From assembly GCF_003201815.1 (NCBI RefSeq), contig NZ_QJKB01000006.1:186001-250000 (forward strand): a DNA stretch of 64,000 nucleotides, read 5' to 3'. The position numbers were made by a program, and so were the translations under genes. A model generated the notes under the pieces. It saw only the letters and a program-made list of their open reading frames with translations. It was not told the DNA's origin and made no database searches. The stretch is from Undibacterium pigrum. Its GTDB lineage: Bacteria; Pseudomonadota; Gammaproteobacteria; Burkholderiales; Burkholderiaceae_D. Positions 1 through 9,711 of this stretch are shown here, in pieces; within the stretch, counting starts at the first letter, position 1, and each line of letters opens with the position of its first letter.

Positions 1-316
1 CGAAACGCTTGACGGCTTTCATCAGGCCGATATTGCCTTCCTGGATCAAGTCTGCATGGGGCAAGCCATAACCCAGGTAACCACGGGCGATGGATACAAC
101 CAGACGCAGATGTGACATAACCAGTTGCTGTGCGGCAGCCAGGTCATTGTCATTACGTAATTTGTTTGCAAAGTCTATCTCTTCCTGATGCGTGAGCATA
201 GGCAGACGATTAACTGCAGAGATATAGGCATCAATATTACCCAGCGTGCCACTAAAACCCAGGGCCAGTGCTGTGCTGTCAGTTGCAGGGATCAATTGTG
301 TCGATGTAGTTGCCAT
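1..316 (-). CDS. rpoH: RNA polymerase sigma-32 factor (heat shock), N-terminal part
   Basis: The reverse complement from 316 gives [20 protein letters not shown] and continues through sigma-70 region 1.2 and region 2 ([21 protein letters not shown], then [14 protein letters not shown]), the core-binding region of RpoH. Only the first 105 codons are in the window; the gene runs off the left edge. An AGGAGG Shine-Dalgarno lies just upstream of the ATG. RpoH directs RNA polymerase to heat-shock promoters. A perfect CIRCE operator at 381-407, 65 bp upstream of the start, indicates HrcA control. It lies downstream of ftsX on the same strand, the usual order near ftsYEX in betaproteobacteria. Confidence 0.95.
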   Translation of the reverse strand, partial: MATTSTQLIPATDSTALALGFSGTLGNIDAYISAVNRLPMLTHQEEIDFANKLRNDNDLAAAQQLVMSHLRLVVSIARGYLGYGLPHADLIQEGNIGLMKAVKRF

Positions 317-646
317 TTTTCCTCCTTATTGCTGCCTTAAGAGTATCAATTACTCCTTTTGGCACTTTCAAGCTCCTATATTAGCACTCTCTTGAGAAGA
401 GTGCTAATAATCAGATTCTATGAACTTCATCAAATAAATCTATTGAAAAACTAGCATTCATTTACAACATTTATACTGCTTAGATATGGCTCAGGCTTGA
501 AAGTTGCAGTTCTATTGATGCAAATTGTAAGAGGCTGTTGCAAATCAAGGTACCTGGCTCCACCCTGACGTCGGCCATATAAAAATACGGCCAACACCGA
601 GTAGACGAAACAAGACCGGATTTATTTTGCAATAGCAGCTAATAAT
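317..646. other. Intergenic region ftsX-rpoH
   Basis: 330 bp without a gene. It holds the CIRCE operator and presumably the rpoH promoter, whose -35/-10 I cannot fix with confidence, and a weak hairpin (GGCC arms around 578-597) that could help end ftsX transcription. Nothing else is recognisable. Confidence 0.6.
381..407 (-). promoter_or_regulatory. CIRCE operator (HrcA site) upstream of rpoH
   Basis: The sequence is TTAGCACTC, nine bases, GAGTGCTAA, an exact match to the CIRCE inverted repeat bound by the HrcA repressor. It sits between ftsX and rpoH, 65-91 bp upstream of the rpoH ATG. That HrcA represses rpoH here is inferred from position. Confidence 0.92.
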
Positions 647-1561
647 TTAGCTTGCGCGCGCCAGCTGTCGTCGCACGGAAAGAAAAACTCCTGCCAACCC
701 TAGTAGCATACTAACCGCCAATAAGATGGCGCTCTGTACGATACCCAACGGAGCGAGGTGAAATTCTGAGGCATATAATTTAGCAAATTCAGCAATCGCC
801 TTGTTCAGAGGCTGAAGCGATGCAGCGATCATGCCCAGCGCCAGGCCACCCGCCAGTAAACCCAGCAGTGCGCCGGTATAGTAATAGGGCTTGTGGATAA
901 AGCTGTTGGTGGCACCCAGCAAACGAGTCACGGCAATTTCAGCCCTGTGTGAAATGACTTGCAGGCGGGTGGCATTAAATACCACTACCACCACAACAAC
1001 GCCCAGCGTGATTGCCAGGAATAACAAACCCAGTTGCATGATTTGTACCAGCGCCGCCAGACGTTTGACCCAGGCTGAATCCAGCTGCACGACATCTACA
1101 TCTGGCATCTGTTTGATTTCTTCTACCAGTGCTTCTATCTTGCCAGCATCATTATTCGACATGGACAGTATATAAGCGTCTGGCAAAGGATTGCCACCCA
1201 GGGTGGATAAGACTTCTGCCAGATTGGATGATTGCTCCAGGCTGGCCAGCGCCTTATCCTTGGGAATGAAGTTCACGTTTGCCGTGATATTTTTTTCTTT
1301 TAGCAGTTTCTTCAGCGGTATCGACAAGGCAGTAGCAGTTGCCCTTGGCGTGTCCGGGCTGACGAAGATACTGATTTCTGGCTCGATAGACAGTTGCGAA
1401 GAGATGGGCCGTATATTTTCTATCAGTGTCAGGCCAGCAATCGGCAGGGCCAATGCAATCGCCACCACCAGTACATTGAACAGAAAATTGCCAGGGCTGT
1501 CGCGCAAATGGGAGCAAGCACTCTTGATGGCGAACAAGTGTTGACGAAACCAGTTGGTCAT
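647..1561 (-). CDS. ftsX: Cell division protein FtsX (ABC-type permease subunit)
   Basis: 304 aa, the usual length for FtsX. A cytoplasmic N-terminus is followed by one membrane segment (about residues 25-48), a periplasmic domain to about 165 and three C-terminal membrane segments, the last ending near VRRQLARAS. FtsX partners with FtsE at the divisome and controls periplasmic peptidoglycan hydrolases through its extracellular loop. It begins 30 bp after the ftsE stop on the same strand, so ftsE-ftsX are cotranscribed. ATG start at 1561 with AAGGAAG upstream. Confidence 0.95.
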   Translation of the reverse strand: MTNWFRQHLFAIKSACSHLRDSPGNFLFNVLVVAIALALPIAGLTLIENIRPISSQLSIEPEISIFVSPDTPRATATALSIPLKKLLKEKNITANVNFIPKDKALASLEQSSNLAEVLSTLGGNPLPDAYILSMSNNDAGKIEALVEEIKQMPDVDVVQLDSAWVKRLAALVQIMQLGLLFLAITLGVVVVVVVFNATRLQVISHRAEIAVTRLLGATNSFIHKPYYYTGALLGLLAGGLALGMIAASLQPLNKAIAEFAKLYASEFHLAPLGIVQSAILLAVSMLLGLAGVFLSVRRQLARAS

Positions 1562-1591
1562 GAATTCTTCCTTGTTATTCTTTTTTTCAGA

Positions 1592-2266
1592 TCAGGCCGC
1601 CAGCGAGGATTTCCAGGTCTCGACTACTTTTCCCTGGCTCAGATAAATCACACGGCTGGCCTGGTCGAGAAATTGTTCATCGTGACTGGAAATAATGCAG
1701 GTCACGCCAGCACTCTGGAAAGCCTTCAGTGCACCCAGCACCTTGTTGGCATTGTCTCTGTCCAGAAAGGCCGTCGGTTCATCTGCCAGGATAATTTGTG
1801 GCCGGTTGACAATCGCGCGGGCAATAGCCACCCGCTGTTGTTCGCCGCCTGATAAGGCCAGCGGCATGGAATAAGCCTTGTCCGGCAGCCCAACTTTCTC
1901 AAGTGCAATACGGGCGCGGGTCTCGGCTTCAGCCTGCGAAGCACCGGTGACGATAATCGGCAGCATGACATTGGCCAGCACATGGCGATCGGTCAATAGT
2001 TTTTGGTCTTGCAAAATCAAGCCCAGCTTGCGGCGCAGATAGGGCAGGCTGCTGCTTTTCAGTTTGCTGATGTCCTGGCCATTGACCTTGACCTGGCCAG
2101 CAGTCGGTTTTTCTATGCCTGCAATCATCTTCAGCAGGGTAGACTTGCCCGCACCTGAAGGGCCAGCCAGGAAGATCAGTTCACCAGCGCCTATCGACAG
2201 GGAAACATCCTTGAGCGCATAGGCATCTTGCGAATATTGTTTGCTGACGTGTTCAAATTCAATCAT
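1592..2266 (-). CDS. ftsE: Cell division ATP-binding protein FtsE
   Basis: 224 aa ABC ATPase. Visible motifs are Walker A GPSGAGKST (about residues 36-44), signature LSGGEQQR (about 138-145), Walker B IILADEP and the H-loop histidine in ISSHDEQF. FtsE is the cytoplasmic ATPase of FtsEX, which transmits ATP hydrolysis to septal cell-wall hydrolase activation. It lies directly upstream of ftsX and 59 bp downstream of ftsY on the same strand, the conserved ftsYEX cluster. Confidence 0.96.
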   Translation of the reverse strand: MIEFEHVSKQYSQDAYALKDVSLSIGAGELIFLAGPSGAGKSTLLKMIAGIEKPTAGQVKVNGQDISKLKSSSLPYLRRKLGLILQDQKLLTDRHVLANVMLPIIVTGASQAEAETRARIALEKVGLPDKAYSMPLALSGGEQQRVAIARAIVNRPQIILADEPTAFLDRDNANKVLGALKAFQSAGVTCIISSHDEQFLDQASRVIYLSQGKVVETWKSSLAA

Positions 2267-2325
2267 GGTCGCGTATGGTCTTTTTGAGCTTCATCAATGG
2301 CTGCTGCACTTGTTCTCAGTTACAT

Positions 2326-3429
2326 TTAGCTGAGCAGCGCGTCAACAAATTCCTGGGCATTAAATGGTTGCAAGTCTTCTATCTGTTCACCTATGCCGAT
2401 GAAGTAAACAGGCACGGGGCGATTCTTAGCAATAGCTGCCAGCACACCGCCCTTGGCTGTCCCATCTAGTTTGGTGATGACCAAACCAGTCAATTGCAGG
2501 GCATCATCAAAGGCCTTGACCTGGGCCAGCGCATTCTGACCAGTATTGCCATCAATAATGAGCAAGACTTCTTGCGGTGCGCCATCCATGCCTTTGGCGA
2601 TGACACGCTTGATCTTTTTCAATTCTTCCATCAGATGCAACTGGGTAGGCAGGCGGCCTGCCGTATCCACCATGACCACGTCAGTGCCACGGGCACGGGC
2701 CGAGGCTACCGCATCAAAGGCAACTGCAGCAGGGTCACCGGATTCTTGCGCGATGACGGTAACATTATTGCGCTCGCCCCAGATCGTCAACTGCTCACGT
2801 GCTGCCGCACGGAAAGTGTCGCCCGCCGCCAGTAACACCGATTGCTGATGGCTTTGCATATGCTTGGCCAGTTTGCCTATGGTGGTGGTCTTGCCTGCAC
2901 CATTGACACCAGTGATCATCATGACCAGAGGTTGATAACGACCCAGTTCCAGCGGTTTTTGCAAAGGTGTCAGTAATTCCAGCAGCAAGACTTTGAGTGC
3001 TGCCTTGACTTGCTCAGCATCCGTCAGCTTCTCTTCCTTGACCTTTTTCTTTAATCCATCCAGCAGGAACTGCGTGGCTTCGACACCGGCATCCGAAGTC
3101 AGCAAGGCGGCTTCCAGCTCTTCATACAAATCATCATCTATGCGGGCACCGATGAAGAGGGTGGTAAGATTCGAGGAAGTTTTGGCCAATCCGGCTTTCA
3201 GGCGGCTTAACCATGAGCGTTTTTGCTCAGGTTCGGGGGCCTGAGGGGCTACAACTTCTGTCGATGCTGGCTTGACTTCAGCCACAGGCGCAGGAGCGGT
3301 AATAGTAGTAACAATGGCAGGCGTAGCAGTACCAGGTGCAGGACTGGCTGGCGCCGTACTAAGGGGTGCCGGCTCAGCCACAACAACTGGCGGCTCTTCT
3401 TTGGGCTTCTTTTTGAAAAAACTAAACAT
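2326..3429 (-). CDS. ftsY: Signal recognition particle receptor FtsY
   Basis: 367 aa from the ATG at 3429 (MFSFFKKKPKEEPP), which matches typical betaproteobacterial FtsY; an in-frame ATG at 3456 would add nine residues that look unrelated, and neither start has a clear Shine-Dalgarno. An acidic, Ala/Pro-rich A domain (to about residue 80) is followed by the N domain and the SRP GTPase G domain, with GVNGAGKTTTIGKLA (G1), DTFRAAA (G2), DTAGR (G3) and TKLDGTAKGG (G4). It docks SRP-ribosome complexes at the membrane for cotranslational insertion. It is divergent from rsmD. Confidence 0.96.
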   Translation of the reverse strand: MFSFFKKKPKEEPPVVVAEPAPLSTAPASPAPGTATPAIVTTITAPAPVAEVKPASTEVVAPQAPEPEQKRSWLSRLKAGLAKTSSNLTTLFIGARIDDDLYEELEAALLTSDAGVEATQFLLDGLKKKVKEEKLTDAEQVKAALKVLLLELLTPLQKPLELGRYQPLVMMITGVNGAGKTTTIGKLAKHMQSHQQSVLLAAGDTFRAAAREQLTIWGERNNVTVIAQESGDPAAVAFDAVASARARGTDVVMVDTAGRLPTQLHLMEELKKIKRVIAKGMDGAPQEVLLIIDGNTGQNALAQVKAFDDALQLTGLVITKLDGTAKGGVLAAIAKNRPVPVYFIGIGEQIEDLQPFNAQEFVDALLS

Positions 3430-3536
3430 CGGGATATTTGGGAGTGCGGGCGGCAAAAAAGCCAGCCCTGATATTAGAATGCTGCCATTTTAACAGACAG
3501 CGCAAGATAAACAGATTTAGCCGTAGCAAGCATGCA

Positions 3537-4785
<1,249 letters not shown>

Positions 4786-4841
4786 AGTAAATATTAGCAG
4801 GTGCTGCCAGGCAGATATAAGCCAGCAGCACATGAAAGTGA

Positions 4842-5120
<279 letters not shown>

Positions 5121-5125
5121 GGCAT

Positions 5126-5156
5126 TCATAGCACAACATTATTCATGCTGTGCTAT
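5126..5156. terminator. Hairpin between convergent ferredoxin and stress-protein genes
   Basis: ATAGCACA and TGTGCTAT arms separated by about 13 nt lie between two convergent genes. There is no long T run, so this is only a possible bidirectional terminator. Confidence 0.4.
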
Positions 5157-5192
5157 GGATATCAGGCTCTCAACACAAATTCTCACAAGGCA

Positions 5193-5687
5193 TCAAGGAC
5201 GCAATGTCCCATGCTCACCGATATTTTTCGGTTGTTCACCCGTGATGGCGGCCTTGGCCATGGCAAATAATTGCATCATCTTGCTGGAGCCACTATCCCA
5301 ATATTCCGCTGCATGTATCTGCACTTTCAAGAGACGCAGGTGCGGGTCATCCACACCTTCAGGGAACCAGGGTTTGACCATGGCATTCCATAATTCTTCT
5401 GCTTTCTGACGGTCACGCAAGACTTCGGCACGACCTGAGATAGAGACATACAGGCTGTCATCCACATCAGAAAAATTCACATTGACTTCAGGATGTTGTT
5501 GCACGGCGCTGATGAAGGTCGCTTCATCTGAAATAAAGAACCACATATTGCCAGCAGCATCGACTTGCTGACTCGTCAGCGGGCGACTGCTCAGGCGGCT
5601 GTTTTCATCGACTGTAGTCAACATGCCAAATTTGACATCTTTGCTCATGTCACGGATTTTTTCCAGGGAATCATTGTGAGTAGTCAT
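5193..5687 (-). CDS. Pyridoxamine 5'-phosphate oxidase family / general stress protein
   Basis: 164 aa with the split-barrel flavin-binding fold seen in general stress protein 26 relatives: FGMLTTVDENSRLSSRPLTS, then MWFFISDEATFISAVQQHPEVNVNFSD and YVSISGRAEVLRDRQKAEELW. Such proteins bind FMN or related cofactors; the substrate is not known. It stands alone, convergent with the ferredoxin gene. ATG at 5687 is preceded by GAGG (read on the minus strand). The family assignment is good; a specific function is not claimed. Confidence 0.88.
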   Translation of the reverse strand: MTTHNDSLEKIRDMSKDVKFGMLTTVDENSRLSSRPLTSQQVDAAGNMWFFISDEATFISAVQQHPEVNVNFSDVDDSLYVSISGRAEVLRDRQKAEELWNAMVKPWFPEGVDDPHLRLLKVQIHAAEYWDSGSSKMMQLFAMAKAAITGEQPKNIGEHGTLRP

Positions 5688-5803
5688 GCTGGCCTCGTTA
5701 TGGATAGTGTTTGATAACGAGGTAACAATAAACCGGGGCGGCGTTTAGCTCTGTACGCTAGCGAACGCGGGTAGCTTGCCAAGCTTATGGAAAAATAAGA
5801 ATT

Positions 5804-6949
5804 TTAAAAACAGCGGACCTGGTTACGTCCACCATTCTTGGCCTGGTACAAAGCACGGTCGGCGCGCAACACCAGATCACGGGCGATGCTGCTGGCATCG
5901 TCGTAATTGCTGTTCTCATCGATGGTCGTCAGGCCTATCGATATCGTGGCCTGGCAAGTGCCAGATTCACTCAAGACAAATTCATTGCCTGCTATGCTTT
6001 TACGTATGCGCTCGGCCACCTGTATCGCATCATGCAGATTGGTGTTGACCAGCACCACCACGAATTCTTCACCACCAAAACGGCCCAGGGTATCGCTTAA
6101 ACGCAATTCATCCTTGATCCTTTTTGCGACTTCCTTCAACACATCGTCACCGCCTTGATGGCCATAGCGGTCATTGATTTGCTTGAAGAAATCGATATCC
6201 AGATACATGCAGGCAATGCTGTATCTCTGTCTGCGTGCGCGGGCAATTTCTTCCAGCATGCGTTGTTCTACATAGCGGCGGTTGCTGACATTGGTCAAAG
6301 GGTCGGTCAGGCCTATATAGGTCAGGCGTTCATTGTTGATGACGTTTTCCAGACAGATCGCAATGATGGAACCCAGGCGCTCGATAAAATCAGTCGCCAT
6401 ATTCGGCTGGAAACGGTCAGCCTTAAAGCTGCCCAGGTTCAGGCAACCAATCAGGCGGCCCTGCCTGCGCATGGGGATGATGGCAATGCTGGCCGGTTTT
6501 TTATTAAAGCTGCTGAAATAAGATGAATACGCCAGGCTTTGATATAAACCCAGTTGGGGTTTGCGCAAGGCAGTTTCAGGCTGGCTGAGTTCAACTTCAT
6601 GCCGCAAGAAAATCAGGTGCGGGAATTCATTCAAATCTATCTTCAGGTCACTCAGCATTTGCTGCAAGTCACCAAGCTTGTCGAACAACACAAGTGACAC
6701 CACATCCAGCTCGGAAGTGACCGCCAGTGCGCTGAAAATATTCGTGATCAGTTCACGAAAACTATTGGCACCAATAATCTTCAGGTCAAAACTCTGGTGA
6801 CGCGCCATGATGTTTTGATTGCGGTGCGCCAGTTCCAGCAAGCTATCCAGCCTTGCCCGCAAAGCCTGGTTTTCGCTTTGCAATTCCAGCAGCGCAGACT
6901 GGGCCTGATCTGGCTCTTCATCCAAAGGTGCTGGCATCATGCTTTCCAT
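5804..6949 (-). CDS. Diguanylate cyclase with N-terminal GAF-like/DUF484 sensor
   Basis: 381 aa from ATG 6949. A coiled N-terminus (QSALLELQSENQALRARLD) leads into a GAF/DUF484-like domain (about 50-215), then a GGDEF domain (about 225-380) with RFGGEEF as active site. It should make cyclic di-GMP from two GTP in the cytoplasm; the ligand of the sensor is unknown. The frame is open to a TTG at 7003 that would overlap the upstream MOSC gene by 11 bp; I prefer the ATG, but neither has a clear ribosome site. Likely cotranscribed with the MOSC gene. I did not see an RxxD inhibitory site. Confidence 0.9.
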   Translation of the reverse strand: MESMMPAPLDEEPDQAQSALLELQSENQALRARLDSLLELAHRNQNIMARHQSFDLKIIGANSFRELITNIFSALAVTSELDVVSLVLFDKLGDLQQMLSDLKIDLNEFPHLIFLRHEVELSQPETALRKPQLGLYQSLAYSSYFSSFNKKPASIAIIPMRRQGRLIGCLNLGSFKADRFQPNMATDFIERLGSIIAICLENVINNERLTYIGLTDPLTNVSNRRYVEQRMLEEIARARRQRYSIACMYLDIDFFKQINDRYGHQGGDDVLKEVAKRIKDELRLSDTLGRFGGEEFVVVLVNTNLHDAIQVAERIRKSIAGNEFVLSESGTCQATISIGLTTIDENSNYDDASSIARDLVLRADRALYQAKNGGRNQVRCF

Positions 6950-6992
6950 TGTTGTCCGTAGTGTCTGTCGTGTTTGTTTGGCGTCTTGTCGC

Positions 6993-7835
6993 TTAGAAAG
7001 CAATATTCATGTTCATGACATCACCAACCCGCAATAACTGGCCCACACCTCGCTCAACGATGAGATTCATGCCAAAGGTGATGCCGCCATCCACCAGAGG
7101 ATTGGCCCTGTAGGTTTGCAGTATATCCATAGGGTCTGGGCCGAATTCGCCGGTACTCTGGTCTATTGAAGGCATGGGGCAACGCGGGCAAGGTTTTACC
7201 GGGCGCAACTGTATCTTGCTGCCTATTTCAAAATTCTCGGCATAGTCTTCTTCAAACGCTTCTATGCCATCCAGCACGATATTCGGGCGGAAGCGGTTCA
7301 TCGGCAAGGCGCTGCGCCCCTGCTTTTCCAGGCGTTGATTGAGATCGTCGAGCGCGGCAGTCGCCGTCAGCAAGATCGGATAACCATCAGAAAAACGGGT
7401 AGGCACCAGCTTGTCGCCAGTCCATTTCTGGCTTGCATGGCGTTGCGTCTGTTGCGTGCTGCGCACCAGCCGGCAAGGTGTATCCAGTGCCTTGCTGAAC
7501 CAGTCTGCCATGGCCTGCCCGCAATCCATGGCTGTGAAGCTTTCTTCCCAGATGGTGACGCTGGTGTCGCTGGTATCCTCTTGTGGATTCAGGGACAGTA
7601 CCGGCATGCCCGGTGCATGGATGTACAGGCCATCGCTGCGTATCTCAGGGCGTATCAGGGCCATCCTGGGGAATTCTCTTTGTGTCAGGAACAGGCCTTG
7701 CTGGTCTACCAGCATCCATTCCCTGTCGTGGATGCCTTCAAAGCTCAGCCCGGTTTCATTCAGGGTAGCTGCGTCCAGCGCGATGCCAGCGCAAGATTTG
7801 ATGGGATAGAGAGTGAGAGAAAGTATGCTGGGCAT
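6993..7835 (-). CDS. MOSC domain-containing protein (YcbX-like)
   Basis: 280 aa. The N-terminal MOSC beta-barrel domain begins LSLTLYPIKSCAGIALDAA, and the C-terminal MOSC domain contains the conserved cysteine region KPCPRCPMPSIDQSTGEFG (about residues 215-235). The family, including E. coli YcbX, uses molybdenum cofactor and acts in reduction of N-hydroxylated compounds or in sulfur transfer; which of these applies here is not shown. It is upstream of, and nearly overlaps, the diguanylate cyclase gene. Confidence 0.92.
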   Translation of the reverse strand: MPSILSLTLYPIKSCAGIALDAATLNETGLSFEGIHDREWMLVDQQGLFLTQREFPRMALIRPEIRSDGLYIHAPGMPVLSLNPQEDTSDTSVTIWEESFTAMDCGQAMADWFSKALDTPCRLVRSTQQTQRHASQKWTGDKLVPTRFSDGYPILLTATAALDDLNQRLEKQGRSALPMNRFRPNIVLDGIEAFEEDYAENFEIGSKIQLRPVKPCPRCPMPSIDQSTGEFGPDPMDILQTYRANPLVDGGITFGMNLIVERGVGQLLRVGDVMNMNIAF

Positions 7836-7903
7836 GGTGCAAAATAGGTGAGCAAATTCAGTACCAGCTATTTTAATGGCTAAGCTGCATTCACGCTGAG
7901 CTT

Positions 7904-8893
7904 TCAGGCATTCCCCTGGAATTCACGGCGATAAGCGGATGGCGATATGCCAAATTCGCGGGCGAAGTAACGTCGCAGTAATAGACCCGTACCAAAACCT
8001 GTGTCTGCAGCAATATCATCAATGCCACGCTTGCTGGTTTCCAGTTGCCGTTGCGCCATTGCCAGGCGCTGGTTCAAGAGCCATTTACCTACTGTCGTGC
8101 CAGTTTGTTGCTGGAAATGCCGGGTAAAGCTACGCCTGCTCATCAAGGCTCTTTGTGCCAGTTGATCCAGTTGCTGCGGCTGGGCCAGGTTAGCCAGCAT
8201 CCATTCCAGTACCCTTGCCAGACGGTCATCAGTTGCCAGTACCGGCAAGGGTTGCTGTATGTATTGCGCCTGCCCGCCCTGTCTGTGTGGCGCTACCACC
8301 AGACGCCTGGCCACATGGGCAGCGATATCAGCCCCATAGCTGGCGCGCAAGACATGCAGGCAACAATCTATGCCTGCCGCCGTACCTGCCGAGGTAATCA
8401 CATCACCATGATCGACATACAAGACATTTGGGTCCAGGCTGATTTGCGGATAACGTTCTGAGAATGCCTTGGCCAATGCCCAGTGTGTAGTGGCACTGCG
8501 CCCATCCAGCAAACCAGCCTCTGCCAGCACAAAGGCACCCAGGCACAGACCTATCAGGCGTGCGCCACGCTGGTGCGCCTGGCGCAGGGCTTTCAATAGT
8601 GCAGGCGGGGCAGGGCGCAAGTCATCATGCCAGGACGGCACGACCACCATGTCGGCCTTGGCAAGGGTAGACAAGCCATGCCGCACCCGTATGCCAAAAC
8701 CGGCATTGGTCTGCACCTCGTGCTGTATTCGTCCTGTGCTATCGAGGCAAACCTTGAGATCAAAGGCTGGCATGTCCATGCCGCCATGGTGCTCGCCAAA
8801 CACCATGCAGGGCACGGACAAATGAAAGGGGCTGATGCCATCAAAGGCCAGCACCGCAATATTCACGGTCTTTTCAGGTGGAGATATCTGCAT
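7904..8893 (-). CDS. GlxA-family AraC-type transcriptional regulator
   Basis: 329 aa. A DJ-1/PfpI-like domain (about 8-190) includes the nucleophile-elbow-like IGLCLGAFVLAEAGLLDG and ATTHW, as in GlxA/FtrA regulators, where it senses ligand rather than acting as an amidase. The AraC HTH region follows (about 225-325: QRALMSRRSFTRHFQQQTG and ending ARE FGISPSAYRREF). It is divergent from the cysteine hydrolase at 9025, which is the likely target; the inducer is unknown. Confidence 0.93.
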   Translation of the reverse strand: MQISPPEKTVNIAVLAFDGISPFHLSVPCMVFGEHHGGMDMPAFDLKVCLDSTGRIQHEVQTNAGFGIRVRHGLSTLAKADMVVVPSWHDDLRPAPPALLKALRQAHQRGARLIGLCLGAFVLAEAGLLDGRSATTHWALAKAFSERYPQISLDPNVLYVDHGDVITSAGTAAGIDCCLHVLRASYGADIAAHVARRLVVAPHRQGGQAQYIQQPLPVLATDDRLARVLEWMLANLAQPQQLDQLAQRALMSRRSFTRHFQQQTGTTVGKWLLNQRLAMAQRQLETSKRGIDDIAADTGFGTGLLLRRYFAREFGISPSAYRREFQGNA

Positions 8894-9024
8894 GGCCTGA
8901 TTGTATCGAATATTGGCAATCGGGTCACTTATATTTCAGCGCGCTATAGCCCATCATACAGTCCATCAACAGAGCAAAAGCCGATTCAAAACTGATTTAA
9001 TCATCCACACAAAAGGAAACTGTC

Positions 9025-9675
9025 ATGACCACCTCCAACACTGTTAAAAACACTGTCAAGCGCGCCCTGATCGTCATCGATGTACAAAATGAATATTTCA
9101 CCGGCAATATGCTGATTGAATATCCTGACCCAAAAGTATCCCTGCACAATATCGGCCGCGCCATGGATGCAGCAAAAGCTGCAGGCATTCCTGTCCTGGT
9201 GGTACAGCATTCGGCATCAGAAAGCTCGCCGATTTTTGCCCGTGGTTCCAAATCCTGGGAATTGCATGATGTGGTCGCCAGTCGCCATGCCGATCACCAT
9301 ATAGAAAAAAACATGGCCAGCGTATTCACCGGTACTGATGCTGCGGCCTGGTTGCAAAAGAATGAAATCAATACCCTCAGCATCGTTGGCTATATGACGC
9401 ATAACTGCAATGCCAGCACCATCTATGAAGCTGCGCACAATGGCTATCAGGTCGAAACCCTGAGCGATGCCACAGGCTCATTGCCGTATGCCAATGCGGC
9501 AGGCTATGTCAGCGCCGAAGAAATTCATCGTGCCTACAGCGTCGTGTTTCATTCCAATTTCGCGGCGGTTGCAACTACCGACATCTGGTTGGCAGCGATC
9601 AGGGACGGCGTGGCGCTGCCTGTCAGTAATGTGTTGGAATCGCATCTGGCCGGACGCCAGCGCAAGGCTGCCTGA
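9025..9675 (+). CDS. Cysteine hydrolase, isochorismatase-like family
   Basis: 216 aa alpha/beta hydrolase of the isochorismatase superfamily. The catalytic triad is visible as D19 (VIDVQNEY), K95 (HIEKNMASVF) and C128 (GYMTHNCNAST). Members act on nicotinamide, N-carbamoyl compounds, isochorismate and similar amides; the substrate here is not determined. AAAGGAAAC Shine-Dalgarno upstream of the ATG. Divergently transcribed from the GlxA-type regulator, suggesting regulator-target pairing. It ends in a strong terminator at 9727-9760 that lies inside the convergent gene. Confidence 0.92.
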   Translation: MTTSNTVKNTVKRALIVIDVQNEYFTGNMLIEYPDPKVSLHNIGRAMDAAKAAGIPVLVVQHSASESSPIFARGSKSWELHDVVASRHADHHIEKNMASVFTGTDAAAWLQKNEINTLSIVGYMTHNCNASTIYEAAHNGYQVETLSDATGSLPYANAAGYVSAEEIHRAYSVVFHSNFAAVATTDIWLAAIRDGVALPVSNVLESHLAGRQRKAA

Positions 9676-9711
9676 ATCTGTCAATCAAGCAGGCAAACAG
9701 CGAGCAAGCAA

